Virus record (IMG/VR): IMGVR_UViG_3300048033_001096
Coordinates: 62,001-126,000 of that record
Length of the DNA: 64,000 nt
DNA from: a virus
Reading direction: 5' to 3' (one strand)
Positions within the stretch are counted from its first letter, which is position 1, and each line of letters starts with the position of its first letter. Below, in pieces: positions 13,101 through 22,900 of the stretch. Under the pieces are notes generated by a model, which was given only the letters and a program-made list of their open reading frames with translations, made no database searches and was not told the origin of the DNA. A program made the position numbers and the translations under genes.

Positions 13101-16100
13101 CCTGAGCCCGAATACTGATCAAGAGATGCTCTAATTAATACATGGTCTGTTGTACCTTCATCGAACGGAAAATTGCCTAATAGCATATTTTGGAAAAATG
13201 CTTCATTTTGAAAAATACTATTATTTTGTAACACTTCAATATTAGCACCAAAGCTACCAAATAACTGCTCAGCTTGTGCTCCTTGAATGTCTACTACAAC
13301 TTCCCAAAGTTGGCCTGCATAAAAAACAATATCTCCATTGTCATAATTTTCAGATTCTTGATAATTGCCTCTATATCTAGTTTTAATATTAGATGCAGCA
13401 GGTGCTCCGACTACCAAATACTTTCCATCTAAACTAAATGCTTGTCCTGTACCAAATTGATTTCCAGGTGTTGTGACGCCCGAAGTAGGAGGCTCAACAA
13501 TTTGAGCAAATTGATAATTCTGGTTGTTACCGCCTCTATTGTATACAAACAGTTTTCCATTACTTCCTGAAGCAGGCGAAGCTACTGATAACAGACTATT
13601 TCTTCCGTCAGCAATAATATTTTTACCAAACCCTAAATCTTCATTTGAGTCTTCTTCTGCTTCTAAAAGTTGCAATAGCGAATAGGCTTGAGTATTTTTT
13701 AATACTTTCCAATTTTCGTCATTATTTTGTATCCAAATTAATGAGTTATTAGTAACTCCGTCTTGTGCTAATTTGTTAGCTTCTTTATAATCAGAAACTT
13801 TTACACTAACAAACTTTGACAGTAGACCCGAACATTCATTAATAGTATCGAGTTGGTCGTTAGATCCAACAATTACTTTATTAAGTAACTTTTTAGTAAC
13901 CTTATAAAATCCTTGCAAAGGAATTAATATAGTATTAACTGTATTAAATTCAGTTGAATCATCATTTTCGTCGTCAGGTACTTGTAAATTATGTATTCCT
14001 ATGATATCTCCTTCTTTAATATCGTTAGGAGAATTAGATAAAGTAAATTCAACTTCATATGTGTATTCAGTATCTGTTACTTTTGTTGGTAAAGTAGTTA
14101 AACTTATTAAATTTGTATCAATACTTTGATATTGTAAAACGTCCCATTTATTGTATTCCGAACCAGTCCAAACATAATCTTTATTATTAATAAGAGAAAT
14201 GTCTAAATTTAATAAAGAATTATAATTTTCTACAATATTTGAAGTATCTTCAATATTAACAAATCCTGGAGACCGTGTAAATTGTTTATAATTGTTTAAT
14301 TTTGGAAACGGAGTATTAGTATAATTTTTTGATGCTTTGTAAACTTCGAAATCTTTTATTTTATAAACTAATCCAATATCCTCATCAGAATTTGTTAACT
14401 TAATAGGCTGAGGATTTAATTTAAAATTCTTTTCATCTAAGATAAATTCAACTTCTTCAAATCCTTCGCTAGCACCATATTGTCCTTGTTTAATTGCCCA
14501 CTCTTCGTAAAAATCTAAACTTTCTTGTCCAGCAGCACTTAATACATCAAATAATTTAGTTAAACTGTTTTTTGATCCTTTTTCACGAATCATTCCTTGA
14601 TAAAATTTATATTGGCTTACTTCGTCATTTATAATATTTTCTAAATAAGTACGTTTTTGATATCCGATTAAATGTTGAGCAAGCTGCTGTTGTTCGACAT
14701 CAAAATTGTCAGTATCTAAATCATAGAAATCAGCAAATTGATTAGTCTTATATTCAAAATTTGGTATTAATTTGCTTTCAGGAACATTATCTAGTCTTTT
14801 CCATTGATTATTATTAAACACATTAGATCCAGGAATCTTTGAATCTGCACTATAATAAAATTCTTTATATTTTACAATATCACCGACGCTATAATCAGTC
14901 CACTGTTTCCATTCTTTAATGTTAACTTCGGAATATATAAATCCAGGAATATTTAAACTTCCATCCCAGTCTGACACTCGATATCCAATTGTCTTAACAC
15001 GTTCTTGACGATAACCTGTTGTAGGTTGATATATAACATCTCCAAATACAGAAGTATTATCTATTAATACAATATGTTCGGTTTGCACTACTGGCAGTTT
15101 AATAGAATACACTCCGTCAGCTGTAGTCGTAGGAACTAATTTAAATGTGTTGCTATCAATTCTATCAATACTAATATCTGTACCGTTTAACATTTTTCCA
15201 TCTGATTTTGCTAAGCCGTAATCAAAGAATGTGTTAAACACATTAGAAACTGTTGAATATTCAGATTCAAACCATACTTGCTCGGCAGCCGGACTTAAAG
15301 ATATTAAAGAGTCTTCACCCCATTCGTGCAAACTCCAAAACATAAATTCTCTAGCAGAGTTTTTCCAGTCTGCTATAATTTTTTGGGTGCCATCATAATG
15401 CTCAAACTTAAATCCTTGCTCTATTAACCAAGCTTCGTATCCTAGCAAAAAGTCAACTACATCTTGAACTGTTTCTAAAACAGATCCATATGGCAAGATA
15501 TTAACCGATTCTTTAATAAATTTTTGTTTAAAGACAGTTTCAATGCCTCCTTCAACAGGTAGTCTTGCTAATTTAATTAACGAAGTATCGTCAAAATTTT
15601 CTGTAGATGTAAACGTGCTCTTTGCTCGATAGTATGCACCAGAATTTTCGACAACTAAATCTTTAACGTAAGTTTTATTTGGTTCCCAAGTAGCAAAACT
15701 TTCTGAAATACCGCCGACATTTACAGTAATGTCTCTTGTTGAAGTAATTGGACTGTAATATTTAAATGACGGTAAATTACTATCATACCCTCTTATAACA
15801 AATCCAAACCCTTGTCTTTCAACTATTACTCCGCTATATGTAATTGCCTTAATTGGATAGCTAGTGTTTAAAAAGATTTTATAATTTTCTTCTGGTACAA
15901 AAACATTACCTTGATTTAACGGAGTTCTACTATCTAACACAAGTTTAAACTTATCTTTATCAGTGTAACCGCCTAATTTAAATGCAAGGTTATTCTTAAT
16001 TTGTTTTAGATTATTTTTGTAATTGTTAAACTCATCTGTTAAGTTATAAGACATATATCCTTGTATGTAGTTTATAATACCAGAAGTTAAACACACTTCA

Positions 16101-19100
16101 TTAGTTTCAACATTACTCGGAAATTTTAAATCCTGTAATCTAATATGTGTGTTAGTTTCAGTATATACTATATGCCCTAATATATCTCTAACTTGTCTTG
16201 ATCTATCATAACCAGTAGCAAGCAATGTTGTTGGATTATTAATCATCCAACTTGCTAATATTGCAAATGGATATTCAGAACTGTTAAGCCAAGCATCTTC
16301 AATTGGAGATCCGTCTCCAAATACAAAACTTTCATCGATATTTGATGTATCAAATTTTAAAGGTAAATTACAATCAGACGGTCCAAGTAACTTTCCTTGA
16401 TTATCAACCGGAATAAATTTTGACAACCCTGGGCGAGAATAGAGCTTGTTAATTTTAAATCCAGTATTTGGTTCTCGAATAATACCAGCTTCTAAGTCTT
16501 CCCACAACAACGAGTTATTTCGTGTGTATGGAGCAGGACCGTATTGTTCTTCCCACCAAGTCGGTTTAATACTAAATCCTAACATTTCCCAAGGAGTTAA
16601 ATGCGGAGTTACAGTATCAAAATAATATCTAAAGATGCCGCGCCACCAACCTGGCATTTTATCACCGTTTTTATCTTTAAGTGATTTATAGTTAAATGTA
16701 AAACTATTAGTTCTATCAAAATATTTGTTAACAGTATAATCTTCATCTACTAATGATAACCATTGAATAAAGTCAACAATCATCGGAGCATAAACTTCAT
16801 CTCTAGTAAATGCTGTATCTCTGTTTAATCCAGGACTATAAGAATCAATATTAAATAAATTAGGATCATAAGTTACTTTAATATTATTAAAGATTCGTTT
16901 TTCTAATTCTAAAATAAGATCGTCTCTAAAATCTCCATATGCTCTTACAATACTACCGTCATGTCCTTTAATAAGAGTAGTCGGAGTACTAAATGTGCTG
17001 TCAGTATATAAAGTAGGCTTATAAAGCGGATACAATCCTAATTTAGTTGGTGTTGGCGGAATATAAGATCCGTTTGTAGTTTCATATTCGTTAATTTCAA
17101 GAATGTCGCCAAAGTTTTTATCTTTAAGGATTTCAACAAATCCTTCTGCATTAAATATATAATCAGTATTATGGAGAAGTTGTACACCATTTAAATAAAT
17201 CGTAACAGCATTAGTACTAAGACTATCCATTGTAAACGGAGTGTTTAAAGCAAAGAATTTTGCATCTGCATCTTCAATTGTTATTTTATTTGTAACTGTT
17301 GCACCAAATGGTATCATGTCTGAGAAGTAAAATGGCATAATGTTTGTTTTACTTTTTACTATTTCAGCCATAATTGCATCTACGTGTTTTTTAGTTGAAC
17401 CTTGAAATCCTAAAGTTTCGGCTGTTTCTAAAAATATTCTTTTAAATTTACTATATTCTTTACGAGCATATCTAATAGAATTTACAGCATTTGATTGTTT
17501 ATCGAGTATACTATACATTGATAAATTCAACGGAGAACTATGCTTTATAAACTTTTTACCATAAGCACTTAAATTATGAATATCTCTTAAATTACTTGGT
17601 CCAGGAAACACTCCATCAAAATTTGTTAAATTTTCAGTAATAGACAAAACATGATCAGTAACTTCACCTAGTGTAAATGTTTCAATATCTTGATTTAGAG
17701 GATTTCTTTCTAAATTAGCAGCTATTTCGTAATGTCCATTGTTATTTTTAGCTTTAGATGAAAACGCTTTTATTATAATGTTTGCATTTTTAGGTAATGT
17801 ATTTAAAAACTTAACATTTTTAATTCTATCAGCAGTATTAACTAACTCATAATCAACATCTAGATACTGTAGCGTATTGTCAACAGTAATTAAGATTTTT
17901 AAATCTTCTAGTTCGGAACTTTTATCATAACAATTGATTGGATATAATGTTTTTGTATTGTCGTTGACATATTGTAGTATTACTGGTTGCTCACTTAATT
18001 TAATTGCTTTTGTAAATGCACCTAATACAGTGTATTCATTTCTGTTATTATATTTTCTTATATAACCTTGTTTAACAGAAACTTGCGAAATGTCATTTCC
18101 AATTTGATACTGGAAGGAATCTGAGTTGAAATTAAAATCAAAAACAATGTCGCCTACATTTTCAATACTCCTGTAAGATATCCCAAATCCTAATTCAGTG
18201 TCAGAACTTAAACTGTTTTCTTTATAACTAAATATTTTTGTTCCTCTAAACGTAGACGCAGGATATTTTTCTGTATTAGAAAAACTAATATCATCGACGT
18301 CAAACACATCAAAGATCGGTGGCTGATTAACTCCAATTTTTTCTTGTGCGAGTTTCCAAATTGTTCCGTCATAATACCAAATCTTGCCGCCTGTTTCGTT
18401 ACCTCTTTTTACAAGAACGCTTTCGCCTGCTATTGGATCTGAATCAGTAGTCTCTTCTAATGTTATTTGTCCATTCGTTCCACTGCCTTTAAAATTAATA
18501 AAGTTTACTTTAAATATTTTACCATTAACTAACGGATCAGTGTCTGCTGTAAATAAAATACGCATGCCTTCTGATAGTTGTATGCCGTCTACATTGTAAC
18601 CAAGACTACCTTCAATTTCGCTAAACGCATCTTTAGTAAAATTATCTAAAACATCAACCGTTCCTTTAGAACGAGTACCAAAGTTATAAATTTTTAATCC
18701 AGAACTAAATTCAATAATAGGTCGAGATGCTCTGGCAGACTGATCTAAATTAGTAGTATTTTTATTAATAGTATCAGATAATTCTAATACACTTTTATGA
18801 AACCATCTATTATATCTTGACCAAAAATTGCCGTCATTGCTTGATCTATTAATAGTAATATAATCTTTATCTTTTGGATAGCCTGTTGCTAGTGAGAACG
18901 GAAAGTTATCAAAACCTTCTTCAGTATCAAAAGGAATTTCTAAATCAATGCCAACTGGAAAAGATACTTCAACATCTAAACTAGACACTAATTTAATTTC
19001 ATGCCCAACGCCCTCAATATACCATTCGGAATTACTATATATTGCAGGAATTACATCGCCTTTAAAGTTAACTTTAAGTCCATTGGACAATGACCAGCCA

Positions 19101-19993
19101 TCTCGCGATGTGTATTCTTTTTTACCAATAATTTCACTTTCTACATCAATAACTGTTGCATCTTCTTGATTAGCAACTTTAATTAGCCCACCAATATTAA
19201 TATCAGTACTTGAAACATAAAATAATTCATCCGGAGCATCTGATCCTAACTCTAACTCAATAACTCCATCTTCTACTTCTTGTGCAGAAACTTCATCCTT
19301 CAATAAAAATTGATCATCTAATATTCTTTTAGTTCTAAAAGTTAAAGGTATTCCAGGCGTATCAATTTCAAATCGATATTTTACACCTCTGTACAATTTT
19401 AATATAGGATTATTAGTTAACCCGTCTGGCGTAAAAATATAAGAATAATCGCCTAATGCTTCAGTAAGTTTAACAGTATATGTACTTTTAATTTCTTTAC
19501 GCTCGCCCGGAATGGTTACTGATTGAGGACCGTTTGGTACCCAGTAATATTCACGGAAGTTAGTAAACTTGTCCCAGTCAATATGAGGATCCCAAGAATA
19601 AAATTCTTCCTTTGTATTTCTACCATGGTTTGTACTTGTTCCGCCTAGTATATTAATTTGGTTAATAAAATCTCTATAATCTGCATAATAATCAACATTG
19701 CCTACAGAGTCAGTAATTACACTAACAGGTTCAAATTGGTAGTCAGTTCTTTCTTTTGAAACATCCGCTAAGTAATTGTCAGAAACATTATAAGATTTTG
19801 CTGTTTTTCGTCCTACATATGCATTAACCTTTTCAGCTACTCCTGGTTGTAATATTTGATCTAATGTCGATTTTAAAAACTTTTGGTTTTTACTAGTTCT
19901 AAAATACTTAGGTAAATGCCTTGCACTTTCTCTTTTATTAGAATCGTTTTCACCTGATGGTAATGGATATTCGTTCTGATTTTCGTTAGCCAT
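4130..19993 (-). CDS. gp7: Giant baseplate wedge protein gp7 (5,287 residues)
   Basis: A single open frame of 15.9 kb encodes a protein about five times the size of T4 gp7 (1,032 residues). I call it gp7 from its place after gp6 and from its N-terminus (HLPKYFRTSKNQKFL, then YVGRKTAKSYNVSDNYLADV and FREYYWVPNGP), which I associate with wedge proteins of marine T4-like phages. Inserted modules are visible. Five 'Y..(G/D)D.V.Y...Y' carbohydrate-binding-like units lie near residues 1434-1461, 1692-1717, 2206-2231, 2841-2871 and 2913-2943. FG-GAP/beta-propeller-like blades (FSLDGKYLVVGAPAA, ISQDGKMIAIGAPGADD) lie near 2120-2200 and 2985-3200. 'GxGY' beta repeats (NPGRGYKVVP, DPGYGYTEAPEI, DSGSGYITSP, SAGRGYND) lie near 3620, 3980-4020 and 4720. 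It starts with a 1-nt overlap on gp6. In T4, gp7 organises the wedge arm; the added modules probably face outward. Confidence 0.8.
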   Translation of the reverse strand: MANENQNEYPLPSGENDSNKRESARHLPKYFRTSKNQKFLKSTLDQILQPGVAEKVNAYVGRKTAKSYNVSDNYLADVSKERTDYQFEPVSVITDSVGNVDYYADYRDFINQINILGGTSTNHGRNTKEEFYSWDPHIDWDKFTNFREYYWVPNGPQSVTIPGERKEIKSTYTVKLTEALGDYSYIFTPDGLTNNPILKLYRGVKYRFEIDTPGIPLTFRTKRILDDQFLLKDEVSAQEVEDGVIELELGSDAPDELFYVSSTDINIGGLIKVANQEDATVIDVESEIIGKKEYTSRDGWSLSNGLKVNFKGDVIPAIYSNSEWYIEGVGHEIKLVSSLDVEVSFPVGIDLEIPFDTEEGFDNFPFSLATGYPKDKDYITINRSSNDGNFWSRYNRWFHKSVLELSDTINKNTTNLDQSARASRPIIEFSSGLKIYNFGTRSKGTVDVLDNFTKDAFSEIEGSLGYNVDGIQLSEGMRILFTADTDPLVNGKIFKVNFINFKGSGTNGQITLEETTDSDPIAGESVLVKRGNETGGKIWYYDGTIWKLAQEKIGVNQPPIFDVFDVDDISFSNTEKYPASTFRGTKIFSYKENSLSSDTELGFGISYRSIENVGDIVFDFNFNSDSFQYQIGNDISQVSVKQGYIRKYNNRNEYTVLGAFTKAIKLSEQPVILQYVNDNTKTLYPINCYDKSSELEDLKILITVDNTLQYLDVDYELVNTADRIKNVKFLNTLPKNANIIIKAFSSKAKNNNGHYEIAANLERNPLNQDIETFTLGEVTDHVLSITENLTNFDGVFPGPSNLRDIHNLSAYGKKFIKHSSPLNLSMYSILDKQSNAVNSIRYARKEYSKFKRIFLETAETLGFQGSTKKHVDAIMAEIVKSKTNIMPFYFSDMIPFGATVTNKITIEDADAKFFALNTPFTMDSLSTNAVTIYLNGVQLLHNTDYIFNAEGFVEILKDKNFGDILEINEYETTNGSYIPPTPTKLGLYPLYKPTLYTDSTFSTPTTLIKGHDGSIVRAYGDFRDDLILELEKRIFNNIKVTYDPNLFNIDSYSPGLNRDTAFTRDEVYAPMIVDFIQWLSLVDEDYTVNKYFDRTNSFTFNYKSLKDKNGDKMPGWWRGIFRYYFDTVTPHLTPWEMLGFSIKPTWWEEQYGPAPYTRNNSLLWEDLEAGIIREPNTGFKINKLYSRPGLSKFIPVDNQGKLLGPSDCNLPLKFDTSNIDESFVFGDGSPIEDAWLNSSEYPFAILASWMINNPTTLLATGYDRSRQVRDILGHIVYTETNTHIRLQDLKFPSNVETNEVCLTSGIINYIQGYMSYNLTDEFNNYKNNLKQIKNNLAFKLGGYTDKDKFKLVLDSRTPLNQGNVFVPEENYKIFLNTSYPIKAITYSGVIVERQGFGFVIRGYDSNLPSFKYYSPITSTRDITVNVGGISESFATWEPNKTYVKDLVVENSGAYYRAKSTFTSTENFDDTSLIKLARLPVEGGIETVFKQKFIKESVNILPYGSVLETVQDVVDFLLGYEAWLIEQGFKFEHYDGTQKIIADWKNSAREFMFWSLHEWGEDSLISLSPAAEQVWFESEYSTVSNVFNTFFDYGLAKSDGKMLNGTDISIDRIDSNTFKLVPTTTADGVYSIKLPVVQTEHIVLIDNTSVFGDVIYQPTTGYRQERVKTIGYRVSDWDGSLNIPGFIYSEVNIKEWKQWTDYSVGDIVKYKEFYYSADSKIPGSNVFNNNQWKRLDNVPESKLIPNFEYKTNQFADFYDLDTDNFDVEQQQLAQHLIGYQKRTYLENIINDEVSQYKFYQGMIREKGSKNSLTKLFDVLSAAGQESLDFYEEWAIKQGQYGASEGFEEVEFILDEKNFKLNPQPIKLTNSDEDIGLVYKIKDFEVYKASKNYTNTPFPKLNNYKQFTRSPGFVNIEDTSNIVENYNSLLNLDISLINNKDYVWTGSEYNKWDVLQYQSIDTNLISLTTLPTKVTDTEYTYEVEFTLSNSPNDIKEGDIIGIHNLQVPDDENDDSTEFNTVNTILIPLQGFYKVTKKLLNKVIVGSNDQLDTINECSGLLSKFVSVKVSDYKEANKLAQDGVTNNSLIWIQNNDENWKVLKNTQAYSLLQLLEAEEDSNEDLGFGKNIIADGRNSLLSVASPASGSNGKLFVYNRGGNNQNYQFAQIVEPPTSGVTTPGNQFGTGQAFSLDGKYLVVGAPAASNIKTRYRGNYQESENYDNGDIVFYAGQLWEVVVDIQGAQAEQLFGSFGANIEVLQNNSIFQNEAFFQNMLLGNFPFDEGTTDHVLIRASLDQYSGSGVGDQVFLDWYATTTANQFDPYTPRKPFQTDDMPNGYEDYGLTEEWLESGLIIQKKVDVVLFTNAISTIPNIGDQVEATGVFGYVNYVYVDDNRATIYIERTSGIWPNSENLFKESGEFVGAYTKVAPSDIIDVSEELGGYWYFDLPNSDNPLVLSENNVDEARALATYNIIPTGKADPGGAGGNIWDLNNDVTTIGDASINSYIRTLVYQGTPGPAGNLEVIPSDLFVARAPKTLTDKLNVGDEIGFEVVRFPDFSNDDSFIDITVTGLTYEDTNKKHTLFGLWDGYIDFDLDNTDSDTGQPFEPRIGQFVRERTPAPGATAKVAFYQKFNNSRARIYVTDVQGSWGIGNDGRYIEMIGDPLDPSPIYSADQDLGDVRSVALGNADLNIGKLCVMQLSAELEEVPQQSTVIGAEYLIYRDFPILGLPREPNIPGSTNLDYKQVFKIPVNPDGPALNADNLGYFTIYQRQNVSTFDVVDTLIVPDITPNLKVGNQIKIAKRNDLYKVFVHAKGNSTTENPGRIYFINNGVDDEGINYNWEFAKDKRYKGVFDINSLYLIDDYVYYLGYFYKALTNIAGDGTAFVETEWELITNDQIRSIDYLGYIPNNTNIVPEDFDYKGLFSTDSTYIVDEIVQYLDGKYYKAQRSIPLNYNGFVDNDGTIEVPQEDWKLTNFTPGGDYSLKLDASNLVEFGRKFDVSDNGEILITTATYTDNSTKVIVYRSINGNYQKSQEIVAPSFKIDDNIEFAKSLSISQDGKMIAIGAPGADDSTTGIDVGFVYVYTQINGVFELTQTLESTNQQQGEGYGTSLDFDGKTLYVSAVNASSDDITTFDNSITSFDNEFTTFKNEIATNGVVYVYERIDESLIFGQTLDYHTYVNRDNIAEIDYFGRNILAKNNHLYVSVPEYKNQNSRQGLILDYRRTDNQRIWEVHREYEPPVDVTKIKKVMIYDKSKNEVIINLDYIDPLQGKIAGHADEELRYKTPIDPAVFSFGNSEGNILIDENRSWGVEQIGRLWWDLSTAKFYNVYQGNLIYKSNNFNTLYPGASIDVYEWVESTLSPEEWDSTSGTPRGNANNITGKTKYGRDAYSIRRVYDNISKRFINYYYYWVKGKTTVPLISGRTISADNVSKLIEDPAGQKYKFINFADSSSMVLYNCADLIRDKDIVLSVQYYTTGDKYANIHNQYQIVTEGLATSIPNEAIVNKLIDSLIGYDINDRPVPDPNLSPNERYGILNKPRQGWFINRQEVLKQVISRINSIFIENLIVDEKDITPLLDSDQIPSINTGLYDTVIDNYVDLQFVSTVRAQPAILTPVVQDGKIVRVDITNPGRGYKVVPTYVITGQGAKAELELTINVLGQVDSVIVKNAGYNYNDNTVINVRPFAVLVNADETVNNNWGIYQLQGVNWSRVSSQSYDVQQYWDYVDWYETGYNEFTQLDHVVDFSYSLQSLDDQLGDIVKILNTGGEGWLLLEKIDNQVTTDYTINYKTVGKQNGTIKLSTALYSYVDNLVGFDNQTFDTQFFDKQPITELRIIFNALRNNIFVADLAEQFNALFFLCLRYVFAEQGYVDWAFKTSFVKAKHNVGNLQQRITFKNDNLESYEDYINEVKPYKTTIREYISNYTKVESVSSEITDFDSPPVYSTETSKITPTDAKVVNGVLFGTGSLTGINKQWLNNISYKVVDIKISDPGYGYTEAPEIIIDGNATAVASLGTNGKLNSVVVTDSGSGYITSPNITINGTLGEDGREAAVSVVLGDSPVRNMHTTVKFDRVTGTFLITQLNETEFFTATGAKTEFQLKWPMDLRTTTVEVTVNGELVLGSNYSYDNIIDNTAEYDKFYGRIEFIDPPANEAIVEVNYKKSINLLDAQDRINLFYNPEDGQIGKDISQLMDGIDYGGVEVKSFEFGAPPGWDTGEWYTDTWDVYDDKFDDEIFETDGSTLTFDLAKPLANGVKYNVYINNVRIDDDDWDGTSTVENPYAIMSPLVGDGVTNTFTFENEIGYRQVAEELDPGDGNGTFNNPPGLVITIRRSTSDGSRAISEAAFDTAITGGDLAYTTATGINAEDINIDGDGFVTPTTSKGPEEIVPGQLMDTLDITVYERPNSGTGTIQTNSFRGDGTTNQFTISQKPFSRESVIVKVNYKILDLAEYRVDFKNNNVTIYDTPQQGDNVAITVIGLGGTNLLDYGEFITTDTQLYQTAIPYTEELTAYVTVNGSEIPFTIDNIDGIAHIRFVEIPAVNRIVQYGIFDSLVETFSKVDIDTIISDGSSLSYELAKTPFSQQPSSYYTIATVNNERILNAGYSEKFIIEDNTLEYKMKVWQIPVGSTEGKEIKVFLNDRELEFLQEWTYEGAGSFNEYIADDAQPGSTIILNRGVATTGDELKVFIMSSGEYRFGYFDDDSNFIDTSGKQIAASLLPIIEDGVITEVTVVSAGRGYNDTSGITANSDVGEGAEFSLTVDDLGRILTVEIINGGRDYDTNTTINVEIVPLPAVVYFDETFAPGDIIKLYQFSNHDGLGIERQKYDVVEKTTMTANTDGYYESRLLRNNMIDLQTPTIGINYVWVAINNKLLTPTADYVLLDNQKTIKLITSLTQYDVVDIIHFAAPPVSNRFGWRQFKDMLNRTTYLRLSAEDEHQLAAPLRWYDRTIEVADGFERLPSVTADSKNPGVIFINGERIEFFRREGNILKQLRRGTMGTGIKDEHPAGTYFYNQGSDSIIPYKDEEDRFTVKSGVYTDTSTIYPNSSPDMSVESITYSFNNNTVFPVRVPGTYDQVATVVGTGFRPEIKALMQDANGKIRELEKISSTTTEIKFYTETMPVGAYDLVLYNPKEIVPALRSESYLVMPKFLPYVQILVDYNPEAFTDVVQNPTVTGDWYKAPFDEGGIPNEYWQALNIEVFSNGRRLRKNPIKVYDAAKGQYSPDGDVDLEAEFAVNKNEGAYVRLTSPPEPETTLTIVRKLGSDWRELDGESENQFKPLGNSNTQVATFLRGKTINLPR

Positions 19994-22900
19994 TAGTAGG
20001 TTGTTCCTCTGTTAGTATTATTAATTACATTAGATGTTGAAGTAATCTTAGATGCAGTATCGTCATATGACGAACTTTGGATGCCTGCATTAACTGTTGT
20101 AACTTGGGTTAGTACTGCGCCGTCTGATTTTAGTCTAGATGCTGTTATAGCATCTATTATTTCAACATCTGCTACCGTTGCTCCGCTAATAAACACTTCG
20201 TCAGCTTCGGATTTGATTTCGTATAAGCTACCAAAACTTTGACTTTCTTGATTTGGTACAATAACAAATGTCGATAAATCTGGTGTCATTTGATACATAA
20301 CATAATTTGCAAGTTCTGAAAAGTAAAATGTTTCGCCAAATTCCCAGTTTTCTAGTGCAAAAAACTGGTTAATCGCAGTAACAATACGTGATTTAATATC
20401 ATTATCATTTAAGACTTTGTCTTTATTTTTAACAACTTTAAAAGTAGCTTGCAAATCTTCTTGTGCCTCATTTCCAAATAGTATCTTATACTTAACTGGA
20501 TGATATATAATTTCATCTGTAAGTGATTTTATTTGATTTAGATCGTTAGCATATGCTATAAACAAATCGTCGCTGCTCGGAGGCAAAGGTTTGTTAATTG
20601 TTTTCTCTTGTAGCCACAATCTGTAGTTATTATCATAATTTCTATCGAGTAAAAACATATCAATAATATTACTTGCACTAGGATCAATTCTAGCTTCAGC
20701 ACTTGCTGCATGATAATATCTAAATTTAAGATTACTTCGACCTTGACGTGCTTTATAATTGGCACTTATATTTAATTTTAAAGTAGATTGATCTAATACT
20801 TCAAAAATATCTAAATCAATATAATAAAAAACTTGTCCATCATTGTATTCACTAAACGGACGTAATTCTGATTTAGAATTTAATATTAAAACCTTGTCAG
20901 TAGAATTATCAACATAATTAAAGTCTTCTACTCCGTCAATTGATGTTATTTTTTCAAAAATAACATATTTTTGTTTAGTGTTAACATCTGGATTAACAAT
21001 TTCTTCAAACAAATCAGCATCGTCAACAATGCCGTCTTCGTCAGCATCATAAAAACTTACTTCTATTTTTTTACTATCAACATAACCTTCAGCATCTTTA
21101 TATGCATCAACAATTTCCCAATCAAAATCTTGGGTAAATGCTGATATACTATCAGGAGATGGATTAATACTTAAAATAGTAATAGCATCTTTAATAATTT
21201 TTCCAGTTTTACTATCATAAATTTTTTCTAAAGGATCATAATAAAACTTTATTTCTTTATCACTTTCAAACACATATCTCATCGAACGATATGTAATAGT
21301 AAAACGCTCGTTATCGTTTTCAAAAAGTAATAACCAACTTGCATCTAATTGTTGATTAGTAGTATCGCCTGTTTTACCAGTACTAAAATCTGTTCCAACT
21401 GATAAGTTATTTTCGGTTACTAGCCTCCATTCGCTACTAGTTTGATCAAAACGTAGTCCAAACGTCTTATATGCAAAAATTTGATCGATTACCTGTTGCT
21501 TAACACTCGCCACTAAATTATTAGAAACGGCCGGTTTAATTTCTTTTAATATTGCACCTGTAGGTATTTCGTCATTAAGATAAACTGACCCAGTTCCGTC
21601 TTCTCTGTCTTCAATTCCAGTACCGTTAACAGATAACACTTTAACCCATTTATAAGTTAAATCTCCAAGGTCGTTTGCAGGACCATTTACTATTTCTAAT
21701 TTACTATTAAAATGTTTTCCAGTCGGTGGAATAAATTTAATAAGTACGCCTGGTTTTATTAATGAAAGAATTGACGAAGTAAATGATCCAAGTTTAGACG
21801 GAATTCCGTCTACACTTTTAAAATATCCTGTAACTAAATTAGTTTCTGCTGTAATGGTTGCCCAATTGATTAACAAGTCTTCTGTTAATATTTTAGGAAA
21901 TTGATCAAAGTAAAAATTTCTTACTTTCTTGTCATTTAGTATTGGCAATAATGTATTTTCAATTGCACCTTCAATATCAGTTTTTGTGTTAAATGATATA
22001 TTTGCAAGTTTATTATTATATTCTTTATAAACAACTCCGTCATTACCGTACAACGTAGTTTGACTATATTTTCCAGTAGCGTCAATTAAATCAAAATATC
22101 TACTAATGCCACTAGATGTTCTGTTTACAGACTTTGCTTTTACAATGTTTTGACTTATGCCCAATGGTCCAATTTGATAATCTTCACCAGTAACCATTCG
22201 ACTTTGTGTATAATATGTACTTGGTGCATTAAATCTTACACTGTCAGTTGATTCAGACTCAGCACCGTTATCTACAGTATACTTTAAATTGTATGTAAAT
22301 GTAATTGCTTCATTTTTTCCTGATTTTGATGTATAAGGAAAAGTTAGTAAAATATTAGTAAAATCTTTTGGGACAACTTTAATTGAATTATTTGCACTTG
22401 TTCTATAATAAACCCTAAAAGACCCTTGCGGTAAGTTTCCAAAAATTCCGTCACTAAACATTAAACTTATTCTATCGTCGACCCTTGTTAAGACAGAATA
22501 TATGTTCTTTTTATCTTTATTTAAATTGTTGTAAATTATGTTGTTGCCTTGCATTGCTTGTACTTTTGACCATAACTCACTTTCAAATCCATTAGTATCA
22601 AGTTGATAAAGCCAAACATCAGTATCGTTGATATCAGGTGATTCAACAGTAATAGATTGATTCGAACTAGGATTAGATACAGTAAACACACCTTGCTCTA
22701 AATTGCCCTGTCTAAAGTGTGAAAAGAATCCAGTGTTAGGACTTGAAATTCCTTTACCGTCATCTTTATATATAAATGCAAATTTATTTCCTGGAAATGG
22801 TGCTTCTTCTTCAACTTCTGTATCTGTTACATCGGTTGACACGATCTCAAACGGAAAACTTGCTCCGTCAATAACTTTGTTAAATTTATATACAGGAATA

